Assembly: GCF_000226115.1 (NCBI RefSeq)
Contig: NC_016457.1
Span: 7,006,001 to 7,070,000, forward strand
Source: Thermothielavioides terrestris NRRL 8126
Taxonomy: Eukaryota; Ascomycota; Sordariomycetes; Sordariales; Chaetomiaceae
Reading direction: 5' to 3'
DNA: 64,000 nt
Under the pieces are notes generated by a model that was not told the origin of the DNA, ran no database searches, and saw only the letters and a list, made by a program, of their open reading frames with translations. The position numbers were made by a program, and so were the translations under genes. Positions 32,001 through 46,686 of the stretch are shown piece after piece. Positions within the stretch are counted from its first letter, which is position 1. Each line of letters starts with the position of its first letter.

Positions 32001-35000
32001 CGAACGCCGCACCGTCACGATGGTCCAGTAGTTATACATTTGGCTCCTCCAAGCGGATCGATGAGAGTTTACAAGAAGTCGGGACGCAACAGCATCGATC
32101 GATGACCCCTTACCCGGAATTGGCAACCTTCCAAGGTTGCTCTTCTCTCCTCGAGTGTAGGACTCCAGTGTGCTCTCACTTCAAGTGTGTTTATGGTAGT
32201 CTTGCTTCCTTCTGTCAGCTAGTGTAGACTAGTGTACCGCAAGATTCCGACTGATAAACAGTTGCTCCATCCAAACCCTTGGTCAGTATCAACCAATGAA
32301 TCCTGCGACAGCGACCCAGCGGCCGTCCGGAAGACCCCACCCCCCGCATGAGCGACCCCCACGTTCAGCACCCTTGTCGGCTCCGGAAATGCTCTCACCA
32401 TCTACCTCCGCGTGGTTTGCCCTCGGTCAAGGCAAATGGAAGCCAAGAGCACAAATTCGGGCTCCAAGTCCTGCACGTGGTTCGCATCGGCCAGTTGGTT
32501 AGCAGGCGATGCTCAACACATGAAGCCCTGTGGTGATTGCAGGCTGATCGTCCAGAAGCCACAAAATCGCAGCCGTCGATAGTTCAGGAGCAGCTGAGGA
32601 TGCTCCATGTACCTGGTAATGTGACTGGAGCGAAGCGGGCAAATCATACGCTCTCATTACTGTAGAACGAATATCAAAAATGAATGTGCAGTTTTGAGCG
32701 AGCAAGCGCAGGCCAAGCATCACGTTAGTGCAACCCCTGCATCGCAGATCTCAAGGGTCCAGATCCAACTGATCACATCCCGCCCCGTCTGTTCCGTCTA
32801 GTACACTATAGTGTACGCAGTAGTGCACTTCACTAACCATACTACCCCAGTACACGGGCCGGAGACCCCTATTCTCCGATGGCTGTCAGCTGAAGCGAGA
32901 GACAGTGATCAAGTCCAATGAAGTGTTTGCCGAGCTGTGGTCATTTCTGCACCACAGAGTCAAGTGACGGTTCCGAGACGGGCGGCAGCGACCCAACACC
33001 GCGGAGTCACCGCCGATGGTTACACAAATGCGGCAGTCTTGGACGCCCCTGTTGTCATGCGTATGCGGGCCGACGGCTTCGCATCCCCAGGGCAATCACG
33101 TCCCGTCTGTTTCGACCAAGAGTCTCTGTCCGCCCCCCGACGATTGACAAACACGATCTGCCGTGCGTTCGGAAACAGAGGTTGAAACGCGACGCCCAAC
33201 GAGCTGGTTCGTTTGCGGCATCGCCAACTGCGCCGCCCCCGAAAGACAGGTTGTTGCTCGGAGGACGTCTCAGGATACCCCTTCCCCCCAACACATGTTG
33301 TGTACACGACGCCGCGGGCACCAAGAACAACTTCGTGAAACCCCCACGTCCTTCGCAACGTGGGATTGGGGATGGCAGCTGCGTGTGGCAATGCGGCTAT
33401 GCTGCGGACAAGGGTTCAAATATGCAGGTGCCGCAGACGGCGGCGTCGGTGTCTTGCTCCCGCTGCATCCCCCATGCCAGCAGGCCGAGCATTCGGACGC
33501 AAAGGATGCAGCGCTGGCGCTAGTGTAGTTAAGTAATCGGCGACGGGGACAGATGCAGACGCGGTGCGACCGCTCGTGCAACCGCGGGGCGTCCAGTCCT
33601 CTGGCGCCGTTCAGAGACAAGGTCGGTCATTTGCGAATCTGAGTAAGGTAGGAAGCCACGTCAAATCTGGGGCCCCGAAAGCCATCCCCTCAAGTATGTA
33701 AGCTGTCCTGCACACTACGGATTACCGTGGACATGTGTCCTGCGGACAGATTGTTCCGTCAATAGGTAGTCAATGATATCCGGTTTTGTGTAGCCCGTCG
33801 TCGTATGCCCGTCGGGTGAGCATCACGCCTTCCGGGTATCTGCGTCGGATCTGCAACATGCTTTGTCTGCTGACAGCTACTGAAGCTGACATGATGGTCC
33901 GTACGCGCGTATCCATCCCGACGGCGTACGGAATGGCGAGGATCGTGTGGGGTGAAAGATCCAAACGACGGTGCAGCGGTCCGTCACGCACAGCACACAT
34001 ATTGGGACATTGCAAAAGACACAATACCTTGCATCATCTGCATTCGCGGTAGCTTACCTACACTAGTCTACACTAGTGTATGACCTCCCGTTTGCACGGC
34101 CCGACAACGACAACGGGGGACAACGCGCGGCGTGCACGACGTGAGGTTGCTTCGGGGTAGAGTTGGTGGAATTTGGAGATTAGCGAGGTTGAGGGGCCGC
34201 CCGGGGAAGAGTGGGGACGGTTTCGGCCGAGTCTCACCGAGGAGAACGGACGCCAGGCTCGGAAGTTCCGATCCACGAATCATGAGTCGCCGGTGTCTCC
34301 CTCCCGTCAGCTCAGCTTTGTTGAGCCATTGTTGAAGACAGAAACAATACCGTGTATTTAAACAAAACAGCCATGCTTCGATGGTCAATGGCAAATTGCT
34401 CGCCGAAACGAGTGCCTGCCCAAGTTGGCCGGTCCTTGTCAGGAGAGGAGGAGAATCACGAATCACCGGTACATTGTTGCCCCGAGGCTGCTTCTTGAGG
34501 GCGAATATGGTGGCCTCGGCTTTGACCGTTTCGCCTGCGCTGTAGCCCATCAAAACGGCAGCAATGGGGACCACTGCCGATAGAGGAGGAACCAGAATAT
34601 GGACAGAGCATCAAGAACCCCGAGTTCGAATGAGGTACGGAGCTCCATACACTGCTACTGTGGTATGCAAGTTTCACACGCCAAGCCGGCCCGCTTCAAG
34701 CGCCCTTGCATGCAGAGAAGCGAGTCCTTCGCTTAAGCGGACGACGGCTGTCCGTGCCTGAGGTGAAATTGTATGTACATGTGTCCGTATTTGACATTTG
34801 TTCATAAGTACGGATTAGCCGTCGGGATCTGTTGACCCATTCCGGACGGATCTGGACGGAGGCGACGCATAGGTGATGTGGTACCACACGGGAGTTGTGC
34901 CTTGAATATCGTCCGTAGTGTACTCGAGATCTCCATCGGCTCTGAACAACCGAGTTGCTTGGATCAGGCTATCCCTTCCATACAACTGTGTAGTGTACAT

Positions 35001-38000
35001 ACACTACTGTGTAAGCCTGGCACTACGGAATAGTTGGGGAACGGTACCATTCCTTCTCCATTCCCGGCAGCTCGCACGCCCTGGAGATCCAATTTCGCCT
35101 CCCCGCAGTTCCGTCCCGACGGTTATTCTGACCCCCGGCCTGGGCTCGCATCGCAGGTGTCAAAAAAGGGCCACGATATTTAACCGGCACGTGTGGAAGG
35201 AAAAAATTGTCCTGGTTCAGGGAGTTTTCGGTTTTCCAGAACATTGCGGAGCTCTGTACCAGGGCCACCCCCCGTCCCTCCGGCGCAATTATTTCCCTCG
35301 GCCCAATATGTTCCTTGCTCCTTGCCGACGACGGCCCGACTGCCTTTGCTTTCATTCTCCATCTCCCTGACAAGGGCAATCTTTTCCCCTCATCCAGCAG
35401 GATTGCCCCAATTTGTCAACTTGCCCGAAATGGGCGTTTTATTTTTTTTATTTTTATTTACTTTTTTCTTTTATTTTTCTTCAATGTTTCCTTACTGGAA
35501 CGGTGCAGTCAAGAAGCTCGGTTGAAACGGTCAGCAGCCCCACATCCACGTGTGGCCTGGGATGCGATGTGGCTCGTGCGCCCGCCCTCTCAAGCGACGA
35601 CCTCCATTGGAGCGGTTGCAATGTGCGAGATGCGAGGCTGTTCATGCCCGTCATGGTGCGTCCGCGAGTGATCGGCTGCGTGACGTCTAACGTTAATCTA
35701 GTGTAGAGAGTAGTGTATGCTGTTGTCCTCCTTAAAACTCGGTGTTCGGGATTCTGCACAGTAATCGAAGTTATCCTCAGATAACCCATACACAGTAGTT
35801 GCACAGTAGTCTCTTTTCGCCTCAATGGATACGAGCTGAGATGACCGCGGACGTCGCATCTGCCGAACCAGCGCTCGCTGTCGACTCAGGCACCGCCTTG
35901 CTCCCCCCTGTCCTCCGGCAGCTGTTTGGAGCCTCTGAGTTCCGCTGCGCCAGTGCAAAGAGGAGTTCCAGATTCAATGCCGTGATGTCCCCGACTCACC
36001 GCCCGCACACCGCCTTCCGCGCCTGCAGCCTCCTGCATACACCTTAGTTATCTGCGTCTCAAAGCCAATCAGTCTCATCCAACCGCACGCAGTGTTCTGC
36101 TCTTATTTTGGCCACTGACAGCGAAACATAAGACTGTGACTCAACAGAACCAGAGCTCGCTGAGCCTCAGGCAGGTCCGGTTGCTCTTTCCCAGAGCTTC
36201 AGCCGGGTTGTGCTTGGACTGCCTCTCGATTGCCGCGTCAGTTACCCGTCCGTTGCCGCGCCCCCGCTCTCTAACCGGGCCAATCCCGGCTTTGCAAGAC
36301 CGCGCAGGCTGTCAGTTGACGAGGCCATCCGACGGAGAAGCGGATGGGGCCTGGGGCAAAGGAGGCCGCCATGACTGTGAGCGAAAACATGTTCATCTTT
36401 CTGTCATTTCAGGGTCCACATCTGCTGGATGGTGTGTTCGGAATGGTCCCTGTCACGACGGCACCGGCAAAGTTGGTGACGAGGTACACTAACTTCCAAT
36501 GCTCCAAGAGCAGACAAAAACGGTGGGTCGCAACGACGGCCAACACACCATGAAAGTTATCGAACTGGTTACTTTTTTGTTTTACCTCGTTTATTTCCTT
36601 AGTTAAGGTACTTAACGTTATTTCGATGCTACAGATCGGCGCAGAATGTCAGGGTATCCTCGTGGGATATCAGCCGCTGTCACCGTTCCCACAAGACAGT
36701 GATCCTGACGCTTGGGGTCGACACCAGCACGACCGTCGCATTGCCCACAATCACTACACTACATACACAAGTCCTCGGCCCATGGTCGTTTTGTATTGAA
36801 CGAATAGGAGAGACAGATGGAACGCTGACAGTCCCTCCGTGAATCATTCCCACCGTCGTAGTGAGGCGTATTCTTTCGCCCTGCCGTAGTGAGGTGTGCT
36901 CTTTCGCCCCGCGACCCCATCGACCGTTTCGAATTGAACGACGGCACGGCGAGTCTGGATCTCTCAGATCATCCCCCCCTCCCCACCTCAACATGCCTCC
37001 GCTGCCGAGCTGCAGCACGCACAGACGGTCCGGCAATGCGGCGCGCCCGTTGATGAACCTGCTTCTCTTGGGTCGGTATTCACCAGAATAGCCGATGCAG
37101 GCGGCGGTAACAAGGCGACGGACGGCATAGTTACTCAGCCCTGTTGACCGTGACCCGCATGGTAGCCGTTGCTCAGATGACGTCTGGACAGTGACAATGT
37201 CAATCAACGTTGAACGTTGACGAGAATTGCCTCTCACCGCTACTGCATGTATGTACACGAGGCACGCGGAACACGGGATTCGGGATGGAGGCCTTCTCCC
37301 CGAAGATCCGATGGGACCCTCCTTCACCACTGTGTTGTGGAGGGCCGAATTGGACTGAGGGTCTCGGTGTGCGGAAGGGCGGGTCGCAGCAAACCCTCCC
37401 CTCCCAAAGCCCTCGTTTCAGGGTCCAGAGCGCCGGCGAACCTCCAAAAAGCGAGGATGTGCTGGGTGAGACACTGGACCCTGGGCTGACCGCTACACCG
37501 ACTGCCGCGTGTAAAAGGTGTGCTGTCCAGGGTCCACGGGTGTGGTCAGTCGCGTGGGCCGCTGGCCAGATCCATCGCCCGTGACCTCGAGTCCCCAATC
37601 ACTGACCCGTTTCGCTCCCCCATGATATTCTTTCTTGCCTCGCCCTCACCTCCAGATTCTCAGCTGCAGATCACACTCGGCACCGAATTGAGGTGCGAGC
37701 TACACGTGGAGGCGGCCGGCCGGCCGGGGCAAAGGCGCAGATGGGCCGCCCGTTGTTGGCTTTGCCGCCTGCCGCGCCGCAACAAGGGGCGGGTCATGTG
37801 CGCTGCTTTTATTGCAGTGATTTGCCAGGCCCGGGCGGCCGGCGCAGCACGTTTGTCCACCAACGGCTCTTTGCCGTTGCTGTGTTGAGGCCGCTGCTCG
37901 GCTGGTCGGTGCCTGAAGAGGAAGCTACGAAAATCGGGATCCAGGCAGTGGCCATCAAATGACTTGGTTGCGTTGATCCGCCGTTCTAGCCTTTCGCTGG

Positions 38001-41000
38001 TCAGCTCTGCGCTTGGTTGCACAGGTCAGGCTCCCCCGGCTCCGGCCGTACAAGTCGGTAGGGAGCTGGATGGTGGACCGCCGAACGACTCCAATTTTAC
38101 TGTGGTACACTCCACAAAACGCTCGATCTCACGGGCTTTGAGACAGGCATTGTTGCGTCAGCACCGGCGCCCAAGCTTGTTGGTTCCCCGGATGGTCGCT
38201 GCTGACGGTGCCACACGGTCTTCAGAGTTGGTTCCATGAGACCCTCTGAATGAAGCGGCACGGCGAACGGGACTGAACTGAGCGACCGAATGCGCAGGCT
38301 CTCGGGATTCATTCGTGACAATTCCGTCAGGAAGTGGAATTGGCACCTGGAGATACCACGTGGCTGATACAGGGCCGGAAATGCGGGACGGAGGAAATTT
38401 GGGCTCAGCAAGCCGCCGTGGAGATGCCGGCCGAAAAAGAGCCGCGGTTTGCCATACCGAGATTCTGGTTGCTGTGTGGAGGCGAAATTGCATTGTTGCA
38501 GTGTAATGTCCACTACAGATACTCAACCGCCTGTCATTCGAAAAGTACCGTGGACATGGCTCGAAGTATCGCGAGACAGAGTTCGGTTGCTGTGTGTTCG
38601 CAGCTGCCCCGGAATCTGGGGAATTGGGGGAAATTTCCAAGCTGTTCTGACCTGAAGACCTGTGGCGCCGTGAGCCCAAAAATGGGTACCCACCCAGCCA
38701 CCTCTGGGCACTGCAGGCTCAGCAGGCGAGCCAGGCGACCGCCTCAGCTTGCATCCAAGGGCTCCCGATTCGACGACTGGCTTCCATCCCGTCTTTCAGA
38801 GTGTCAACCGCCAATTCTATGGCAAAGCCATCGAAATCTTCCGACCACTACAACGCCAGCCGGTAAGTATGGGCAAACAGGCTTTGGGTCAGACGACAGC
38901 ACGGAACGGTCAGGACCCGAGTCGGCCGACGAAGACGCAGCCGAGGACAAGGCAAACTGCAGCAGATCTCATGTGCGCTCGTTCGAGATTGCTCGAGACA
39001 CGATGCTGCAGCCAGACGCGGCGAGGCTGACATCGCGTGTGCGGCGCCACACCATTCCCGCTCAATCCCGTCAGCCCATCGCCGCTGCCGCACGCAGACC
39101 CCCGGCCTCAGATCTGGCCCCGAACAGTCGCTGACTTCTCCGCGCCACGCAATCCGATGCTCCAGGGGCCGAATTCTTGGGCACAAGGTCAGCCGACACA
39201 GCGATGCGGTTGAGCGTACATGGTCATTACTGCCGTACCACTCGAGTCTGAAGACGCTGGATCTGTTCCAGACTGCCGAAGCTCGAGACCATTCGGTAGT
39301 TGGTACGGCTCGAAGCCAAGATCCCTCGACCCTGTCCGTAAGCCGACGCTTTCGATTCGAGGTCTCTCCTTTGTTATCTCGCCGTCTGACCCCGAATACG
39401 CCCCGGTCGGGGTCCGAAATGGCGTTGGTGCGGCCATCCTGAACTCAACGCCGCGGACTAGTGAAGTCAGAGTGGTATCACAGGCTCCATCACGAACTTG
39501 ATAATACTGTCGTGCTACCCTATGGTTTACTCAAACGACAAGACGTCAGAGGCTGCTGTCAATCTCACCCTCTCCTGCAACCTCATTCACCTGAACATAG
39601 CTGACAACGCTGTGCAACCGAAAAATCTCCGCCAATGTCACGAGCGATCGGGCGAGAATGCGGAGACATACAGCCTCGCCAACACTGTATGCACAACGCT
39701 GCTTGATTCAAGGACCGGGCACGAGGTTCCCTGGCCGTTGGCTGGGGTGTTTGGCCGGATGGTCTCCGCTCTTTGCCAGGGCCAATTCTACGCTTCGCTC
39801 ATCGCTCACCACTCGGCAGGACTGGCAAACGGGTTCGGATGGGAGCCCCAATATCGTCACGTTGGCATTCGGAAGTTTTACGGGGTGTTGGCACTGGTGG
39901 TTGGGTAGTACGATGGTCATCGAGTCGTGAGCTCCAACGCCCCGGGACCGGTCTCTTGATGCTGCCAGTCAGCTTGCTCTTTTGCCCCCCTTTTCACGAT
40001 CCCGTTCACAAGGGACGTTCGTTACTACCGACGTTTCCGGTCTTGGGACCCAAGGACCTGTCGTTGCCGCCATCTGGATGACGTGCATCACCCCGGCAGA
40101 TATTGCTGACCTCATGATTTAGTTTGATGTACAACGCGAGCTTGTTTGCGTGCAAGACACTCGGGACCGGCGTAATCTCACCATCTCTCCGGGGAAGCGC
40201 GGCGCCCGCGCACTACGCCTCGGACCGTTCCTTTTCTCCCGAATGATGATTTGTGAGTTCACGGATGGTCAGACTTTACACTACATGACAAGCGCGCACC
40301 GTCAGCGCTCGTGTCACACTCGAGTCTCCAGGACGCGCCAATGGGAATGATCCCGGTGAGGCAGGTGAGAACCCACGGTGAGGCTTCGCCGCCCTGTTGC
40401 GTCTGGGGAAGAGCCAATGGCAGGCCAGCGGCTTCGCGGATCTGCGGGCTGGCCGTTCCTGGAACTGGAGCATTGCGGTTGCCAAATCCAGCCCTACAAG
40501 ACCCAAATTTGGGTTGCAGTTGCAGCTTTACCTGCCAGGTGGTCAAGTGCCGGGTCGAGTACCATTCCCCCAATGAACACCAGCCGTTTTACATTTCTCA
40601 TTTTACCTATTTTATTTTGTTTTCGTTTCTCCAAGGTCAACCGTCCCGTCTCCGTCTCTGCAACGCCAGCTTCGTTGAGATGTCCGTGTCCTGTCTAGGC
40701 ACAGTGGCGTTCATATTCGGTTGGACCAAGGCGCTCTGTCCTGTGACATGCGCAAGACTTATGCACGGAATGAAGCAGTAGCGCGCCTTTTGAGAGGCTT
40801 GACCGCCTCTTCTGCTTGCGACATGTGCCTCTCGTTTCTTGTTCACATGGTGTTTCGCAGACAACAGCCGTTCTGCAGGCCGTTGAGGCGTTCCCGTCCC
40901 CGCTTAGGCTAAATCGGCCGGTTAAAGTCGCGGGGGACGGGAACCGACTCGCCGGGTGGCCGCTGCGTTCAGCTGACAGGGTTGCAAGAGCTTCGAGCTC

Positions 41001-44000
41001 AGCCCAACAGCTCGCCGTTTAGCCGGCGGAGGGGACCCGTTGCAGCACTGACAGGGCGGGCGGAAAGGAGGCTGGCAGCCCGACAACGCCGTGCAGACGC
41101 CCAGACCCTGATGCCGGCGCGCAATCACACCAACCCTGGTTGCGCATGGGCCGCAGTTATGGCGCTCAAGAGAACGCGGGTCGCGGTTGTCAATGAGACA
41201 GTGACGCGCCTGCGAAATACCTCCGTGCCGTTGCGAAGTTACCATCTTCGCAGGGCTCTGGGCGACGCCGAACCCTGGAGGAAATGCAATCCCCTCTTCC
41301 TATTCGTCATGCGGAAGCCTCGTCACCTAACAGGCGTGAAACGAGTCCACGCCGCGTCTGTGCTCTGGCTTCAACGCATTGAAGACCGTGACCAGTCGGT
41401 CACGTCCCAGCTGACTGTCCCAGTTGCGATTTCCCCCCGGAACGCGGGGGACCAGGCCAGGAAGCAGGGGTCCTGAGAGGGCGAGCCTCCACGGTTGGAC
41501 AATGGCGTGATCACATGAAGTTGAAGCCTCTCGGCGACCTCCTTCACCCTGTTCGCCTGCCTTTGCCTTGCCCCCATGTCCAACGGCATCACCAGGCTCG
41601 CGAGAAGCCGAATCACTGCAAAGGGGCGCTCTGTTCCCCGCGCCGCCAGGTGCGCCGCAGATGTGATGAGATGGTTGGCAAGCCGGGCCGCTTGCGTGAT
41701 CGGCCAGCGATGACAATGAGGAATGGTGCCTCCGTTACACAAGTTACACGACACCGCACGTTGGACGAGTCAACGAAACTCGAATTTGCAGAGCACCCTA
41801 GGTAGTTACTCGGCAGCGTATTTACACTACACTGCCATTGCCTCCCGAGCGAACGCTACAAACTCGCGGCAGTTCGGTTCGGCTAGCGAAGCGAATCTAC
41901 CCGGCTATGCATGGAACTTCGCCGTCCGGGCCGTCTTCTGCTTGCTGCCCGTGCGTGGGTTGTAGCGAAGTGCACGGCAGTCTTCTTGTCACCCCTTTTG
42001 GGAACTGTCACCGGCCCTGAAGCTCCCAAAAGGAGAACGCTCATCATCACACGCGTCCACACTGGGCCGCCCGTCCCAAGCGCCCCGTGCGACTGGGCTA
42101 CCACCCCCTCCCCCCACCCTACCGGATCAAGCGCCGCGGGCGCGGGAGGCGGGGGTGGGTGACAGTGGGGAGTGGAGGGGGGCGTGGGTTTGAGGAAGGG
42201 GAGATTCGGGGACCGGCCGCATTGGGAACATCGCGAAACTGTTTGTGGATGAGACGGATTCGGGGGTGGTTCTTTTTGGACACGCTGGCACGCCGCATCC
42301 TTCCGTTGGCTGTGCCGCTTCTTGGATTTGCCGGCGTCGGCGTCGGTTCTCGCTTCGCTGCGAGACCGGCTGGCCGTTCCGCTCCTATGGCAGCTCTGGT
42401 TGAGAGCTCGGGGCGGAAGCCTGATGCCAACAGCGTAGCATGTACCAAGGTTATGCCTTCACAATGTGAGTAGCGTACTGTGGAAGTCTCGCCCGGCACT
42501 TCAAGCGAGTTGCCGAAGCGTCACACCCCGCCCTGTGCCCTCCAGATCCTGTGATAAGTTTGTTTAATTTATTTATAAGCGACTAGTTAAGCGCGCCGGT
42601 GCCGCCACCACCTCGCTCGCCCAATGACCGGTCGGTCGGGCCAGTCGGGTCGGTGTGCCGGCTGGCCAGTCAGAGAAATAAGCAAAAGCGACGCTGACGA
42701 TCAGCGGACCTTAGCAAACCTTTTCTCGAACACACGGTTTCGGTGAAGTACGCCCGGAACTCAACAGGGCTGGCTCGTTGGGTTACGCTCAGGGAAACGT
42801 GAGTGAGCAGCAAATACAGAACAACGACGAGAGAACGCTGTGGTGAAGTCCAGGCTGTGTCGGGAGCTTTGTTGGGGAAAGGGGGGATGGCGGGGCCAAG
42901 GATAGATCACGCGCTGCGATCTGAAACAGTTGTGATGGGCGGAGGAGCTGACGGCTGGATGCGGGTTCATGGCGACAACGCTGGCTGCGGTGCGGCGAGG
43001 CTGATCAAATCACCAAGTAAGCGCCTGATACACACGTTGTGGGCGTGACGTTTCTGAGGATTGTTTTCTTTGGTGCAAGAAAGTCGCGGATTCAGGGGTC
43101 TTGGCATCAGAGCGAGAAGACTTGGATCAGAACTGTGAAGAGCCTTGAGTTGTTAGTTGCAAAGGGAAACAATACAACGAACTATTTGCTGCTACTGGCT
43201 GAGTGGCGAGGGCAAAATTCCAGTCCGACAGTAAAACGGTAGTCTACAGTCGAACAGAATGAAGCCCACTACGAAAAGCGCGGCAGCTGGATAAGTCTTC
43301 GACGGCTGACAACAATGTTTATCGGAGCCATTGAGCAGGGAGTCGAGAGTTGGTGTTGGTAAACCAAGACTGTACATAACTACCAGTAGCAGCGCTATTC
43401 TCTTTACTCTCAGTCGTTCCATTTGCCATGAAACATGGCAAGAGCGTTATCAGAGACGATGAAGCAGGGGTTGCGGTCCCTCCTTTCCTTCGCCCCCGTC
43501 CAGCATACTCCTGAAACCTTGTTTACTTAGAACTCGAAGCACTGCAGTCTTGCTACTCCTGGCAGACCCATCTTGCCGTGCTGTAAGGGCTTGAGTGTGC
43601 GAGGTTGGACAAGCCGGTGTTCCATCTCACCGGCGTCACATGGCTGGACAGAGGATTGCCATCCTCAGGAAGCTCCATCCCCGACGAGTCTCGAGGCGGA
43701 TATCAAGTGAGCCAAAAGTGACAAAGAGCGGCGTCTTGATACAACGCTCATCTCATTGCCTTTCCTCTTTGAGTATTTGCCGTGTAGACGAGTGTATTAG
43801 TAGATGCGCAAACAAACGCCAATAACGAAGAGAGCGTTTCCGAGCAGCTTGAGCTTCAGAAGATGCATTAACTGCTGAACATGAGAATAGGCTGACTTGA
43901 CCGGATGGAATTCGGTCAGCTTCGAGTCAAAGAGACTTGGACAGGCGAGAGACGAGAATCGCAAAGGACAAGACAATGCAGCGCCTTGGCAGCCATCATG

Positions 44001-46681
44001 GTTAAACTGGGTGCCCTGCTGCACAAGGAAGGCCAAAATGCAGCTTCGACAGCCGGATTACAACTGCCTTTGATAGAATTTGGTGGGAGTCATCAGCGGT
44101 ATGGGGTTTCCCTTCCACGTGGATTCTTTGCTCGGCAAGAAGTCCATACAAAACTTCACAGCAACACCACTACCAACGGATGTGTGACTGAGAGCGGATC
44201 AGTGGTGGCTGCAAACCAGCAGTTCATCATGTAGCTTACTGTGCAGAGCGAAAGCCTTGGACAGGTGACATGCGGTACTATCTTCGTCATGGTGTCCGCA
44301 TGGTGCCTATTCCGTGGCATCTCACTTGTCTTGCACATCATGACCATCCAGTTCAGGCAGTATTCCTTTTGCCTGCCGGAAGAAGCCCGGCGGCATGATA
44401 TGTACACCTATCTGGTGATGGAATCCCAGAGTAAGGGCAACATGATTGGGTCTTGTGGAACCAGTGTACTGCTGTCATTGTGTAGTGGCCGGCACTGGCG
44501 ATAGGCTTCGCAACTGGAAAGGGGTTCAGTGCACGGGGAACGGCTGTTGACGACCATCGTGCAACGAAGGACACCACCACAGCTCGTTCCAAGGTCCTGG
44601 ATACGACAAGAGGAGAATGAGACCATATACCGAGGGTATGTTCATCCCCGGAACGATGATGCAGCATGTCCAGCAATCTCCGTGGTCTGACGTGCTGCCA
44701 GACATGTTTCCTCGTCACCTGCGCCACCAAGGCTGCCTGACTGGAAGAAAAACAGAAAAATCCACGACGGATATTGTCCCGTTCGACCGAATGGGCAGTT
44801 ACACATGGTCGAGTGCCTTTGCTCTTTGCCGAGCCGACATATCGACGTCACCGGCAGGTCGCATGTGGCCCGGTTTGTAGGAATGGCAAATCGACATCCT
44901 CGGGCAAAAGGTGATCGCTTCGGCAATTGCAGGTGTTAGCGTGAATTAGGGATCTGCCGTATGTCCGGCAGTGGGGACTCATTGAGGCACCCTCGGTAAC
45001 ATGTAGACAGCGGCGTTTCTCTCATGACAGACACGTGTTTTGCGCCGTGCCTGTTGTTCCCGAGAATGGGTTGCGAGATCGTCTGGGAGGTGACTTCAGA
45101 AGCATTTTTTCCACGTGCTCCGTCCAGGAAGCGGCCCAAGGGCCTCGGAAACACCTCCTTTTTTCGGGAGCTGTGACGTCGAAGTGTTAGTGGCTGCAAC
45201 CTGAAATGGAGGCTGGCATCCAGTCGCTCGGAAACCTGCGGTGGGTCACAACCTTGGAAATAATGGACCCAAATTTCCCTTTTTTCTCATTTTTCTAGAA
45301 CAGAAAAATCTGAATAAACCTGTCAGTTGTTTTATGTGCTGGAACTTTTCGAAAACGGAACCAGGGCATGCGTTAGGTTGCGTTGCCTTTACAGAGACGT
45401 TACGGAAGAGTTGCGCACACACAGAGGTCACCGCCCCACAGACAGGCGGGACTGGACTTTCTCAGCCCCTGACCAGGCTACCCTCGGGTCAAGCCCAGCC
45501 AATTGAATTTGGTGAACACGCTCGGCTGCTTCCCGGAAGGGGAAGCGCCATGCGCACGGTGAGGCCGCGAGACCCCATCTGACCTTCTGGCGTCCTTCTG
45601 GAAGGAGCTCACGAACCTCCTGGTCGTTCCTTGCGTAATCTCGCCAGCTTCCGGACTAAGGAAAGGGCACCAAAAGACCCACGCCGGTGAGTCCAGGCTG
45701 TGACCTCGCGATGCCGTTGCTAGGGCGAAATCCGAGCGATGATTTGACCAGCAACCCAGGAAACAGTGACTAACGTTAACTCATGTTAGTAACGTCAGTT
45801 TGGGTTCTTCGGCGTTGCCGATGCTGCTCGGACGCCGTCCGCGTCCATTTCTAGCAGAAGGAAGGATCGCCGTCAAACTCGGCCCGGGAGGAGACATGGT
45901 ACCGCGGCGCCGTCAATGCCGCCATGGTTTTTGTTGATGGGTGCAATGCGAGTTGGCCAAGCAGGCACCAAGGAAGCGTCAGGCCATCTTCCGCAGGATC
46001 GGGGGGGCATGTCCTTCGCTCATACTCGGTGCATGAACTGGCGGTGGACGGTCCGCTCAACTCATCTCCGCTGGCTGAGCGGAGGATTCGAAGCCGAGCG
46101 GTCGGGCCGAGTTCAACACCGCGCTTCTCCAGGCCCCTGCCTCGAAGACTAGTGAAGTTCACCAAGCACCCAGCTGAGACGACAGGGCTTGCTGTCAAAG
46201 CGCTGCTTCAGGCACGATATGTACCAGTACACAACTGCGAAGCATCGTCTCAGTTCATTGCGCACATTCTAACTCGGTGGACGGAGTAAACCGTAACTAC
46301 CGTACCTAAACTTAGCATTCTTCGGTCGAGCGTGAAACGCTGAGGTTTCATGAGCAAGAACCCTCAGGCCAGATACGATAGTTAATGGATTCCAGCGCAC
46401 CGCTGGAGCCTTCTGGTGGGTACTCAGCCGGGCGACGCACTGAACCGCGCATTGCGTTGAGTTATCTTCTAGCGCGAGGAGCAATTGTTGCTGGACATGA
46501 AGATCCATCCGCTTTTCTTGCTTTCCAGGTTCTGTTGTTGTCGAGCGCAGAAGGAGCTCGTTCCACGAAAGGTTCGGGGTAAGAGCCTCCCACCAGTGCC
46601 AAGTCAGGTTTGAAAGCGTTAGCTGCTGTGGTGCCGCCGATTGCCCCGCCTGGTTGGCTCGTGCGCGTTCAACGACATTCC
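29099..46681. other. 17.6-kb gene-free host DNA
   Basis: GC-balanced, non-RIP sequence between the divergent genes at 29098 and 54041. Many short overlapping open frames occur on both strands, none with a recognisable domain or believable exon structure. The 29,099-29,500 part presumably holds the promoter of the DUF1752 gene. Repeated TAGTGTA/TACACTA palindromes occur at 31.8-35.7 kb. Non-coding RNA or very divergent genes cannot be excluded. Confidence 0.5.
31778..35717. repeat. Dispersed TAGTGTA/TACACTA palindromic motifs
   Basis: Loci at 31778 (ACACTAGTGT), 32219-32236 (two CTAGTGTA), 32801-32816 (GTACACTATAGTGTAC, perfect palindrome), 33520, 34059-34080 (two, the second a perfect 12-bp palindrome), 34914, 34991-35006 (TAGTGTA-CA-TACACTA) and 35698-35717 (two). 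Several loci carry the motif in pairs. Confidence 0.6.
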
Positions 46682-46686
46682 AGATC
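46682..46686. repeat. Target-site duplication AGATC, left copy (Copia)
   Basis: AGATC precedes the left LTR and recurs at 53674-53678 after the right LTR. Confidence 0.95.

Noticed and set aside
38334..39134. 266-codon plus-strand frame in the gene-free tract
   Set aside because: No domain, no compositional bias expected of coding sequence, and a non-ATG-like context; similar long frames occur by chance in several registers nearby.
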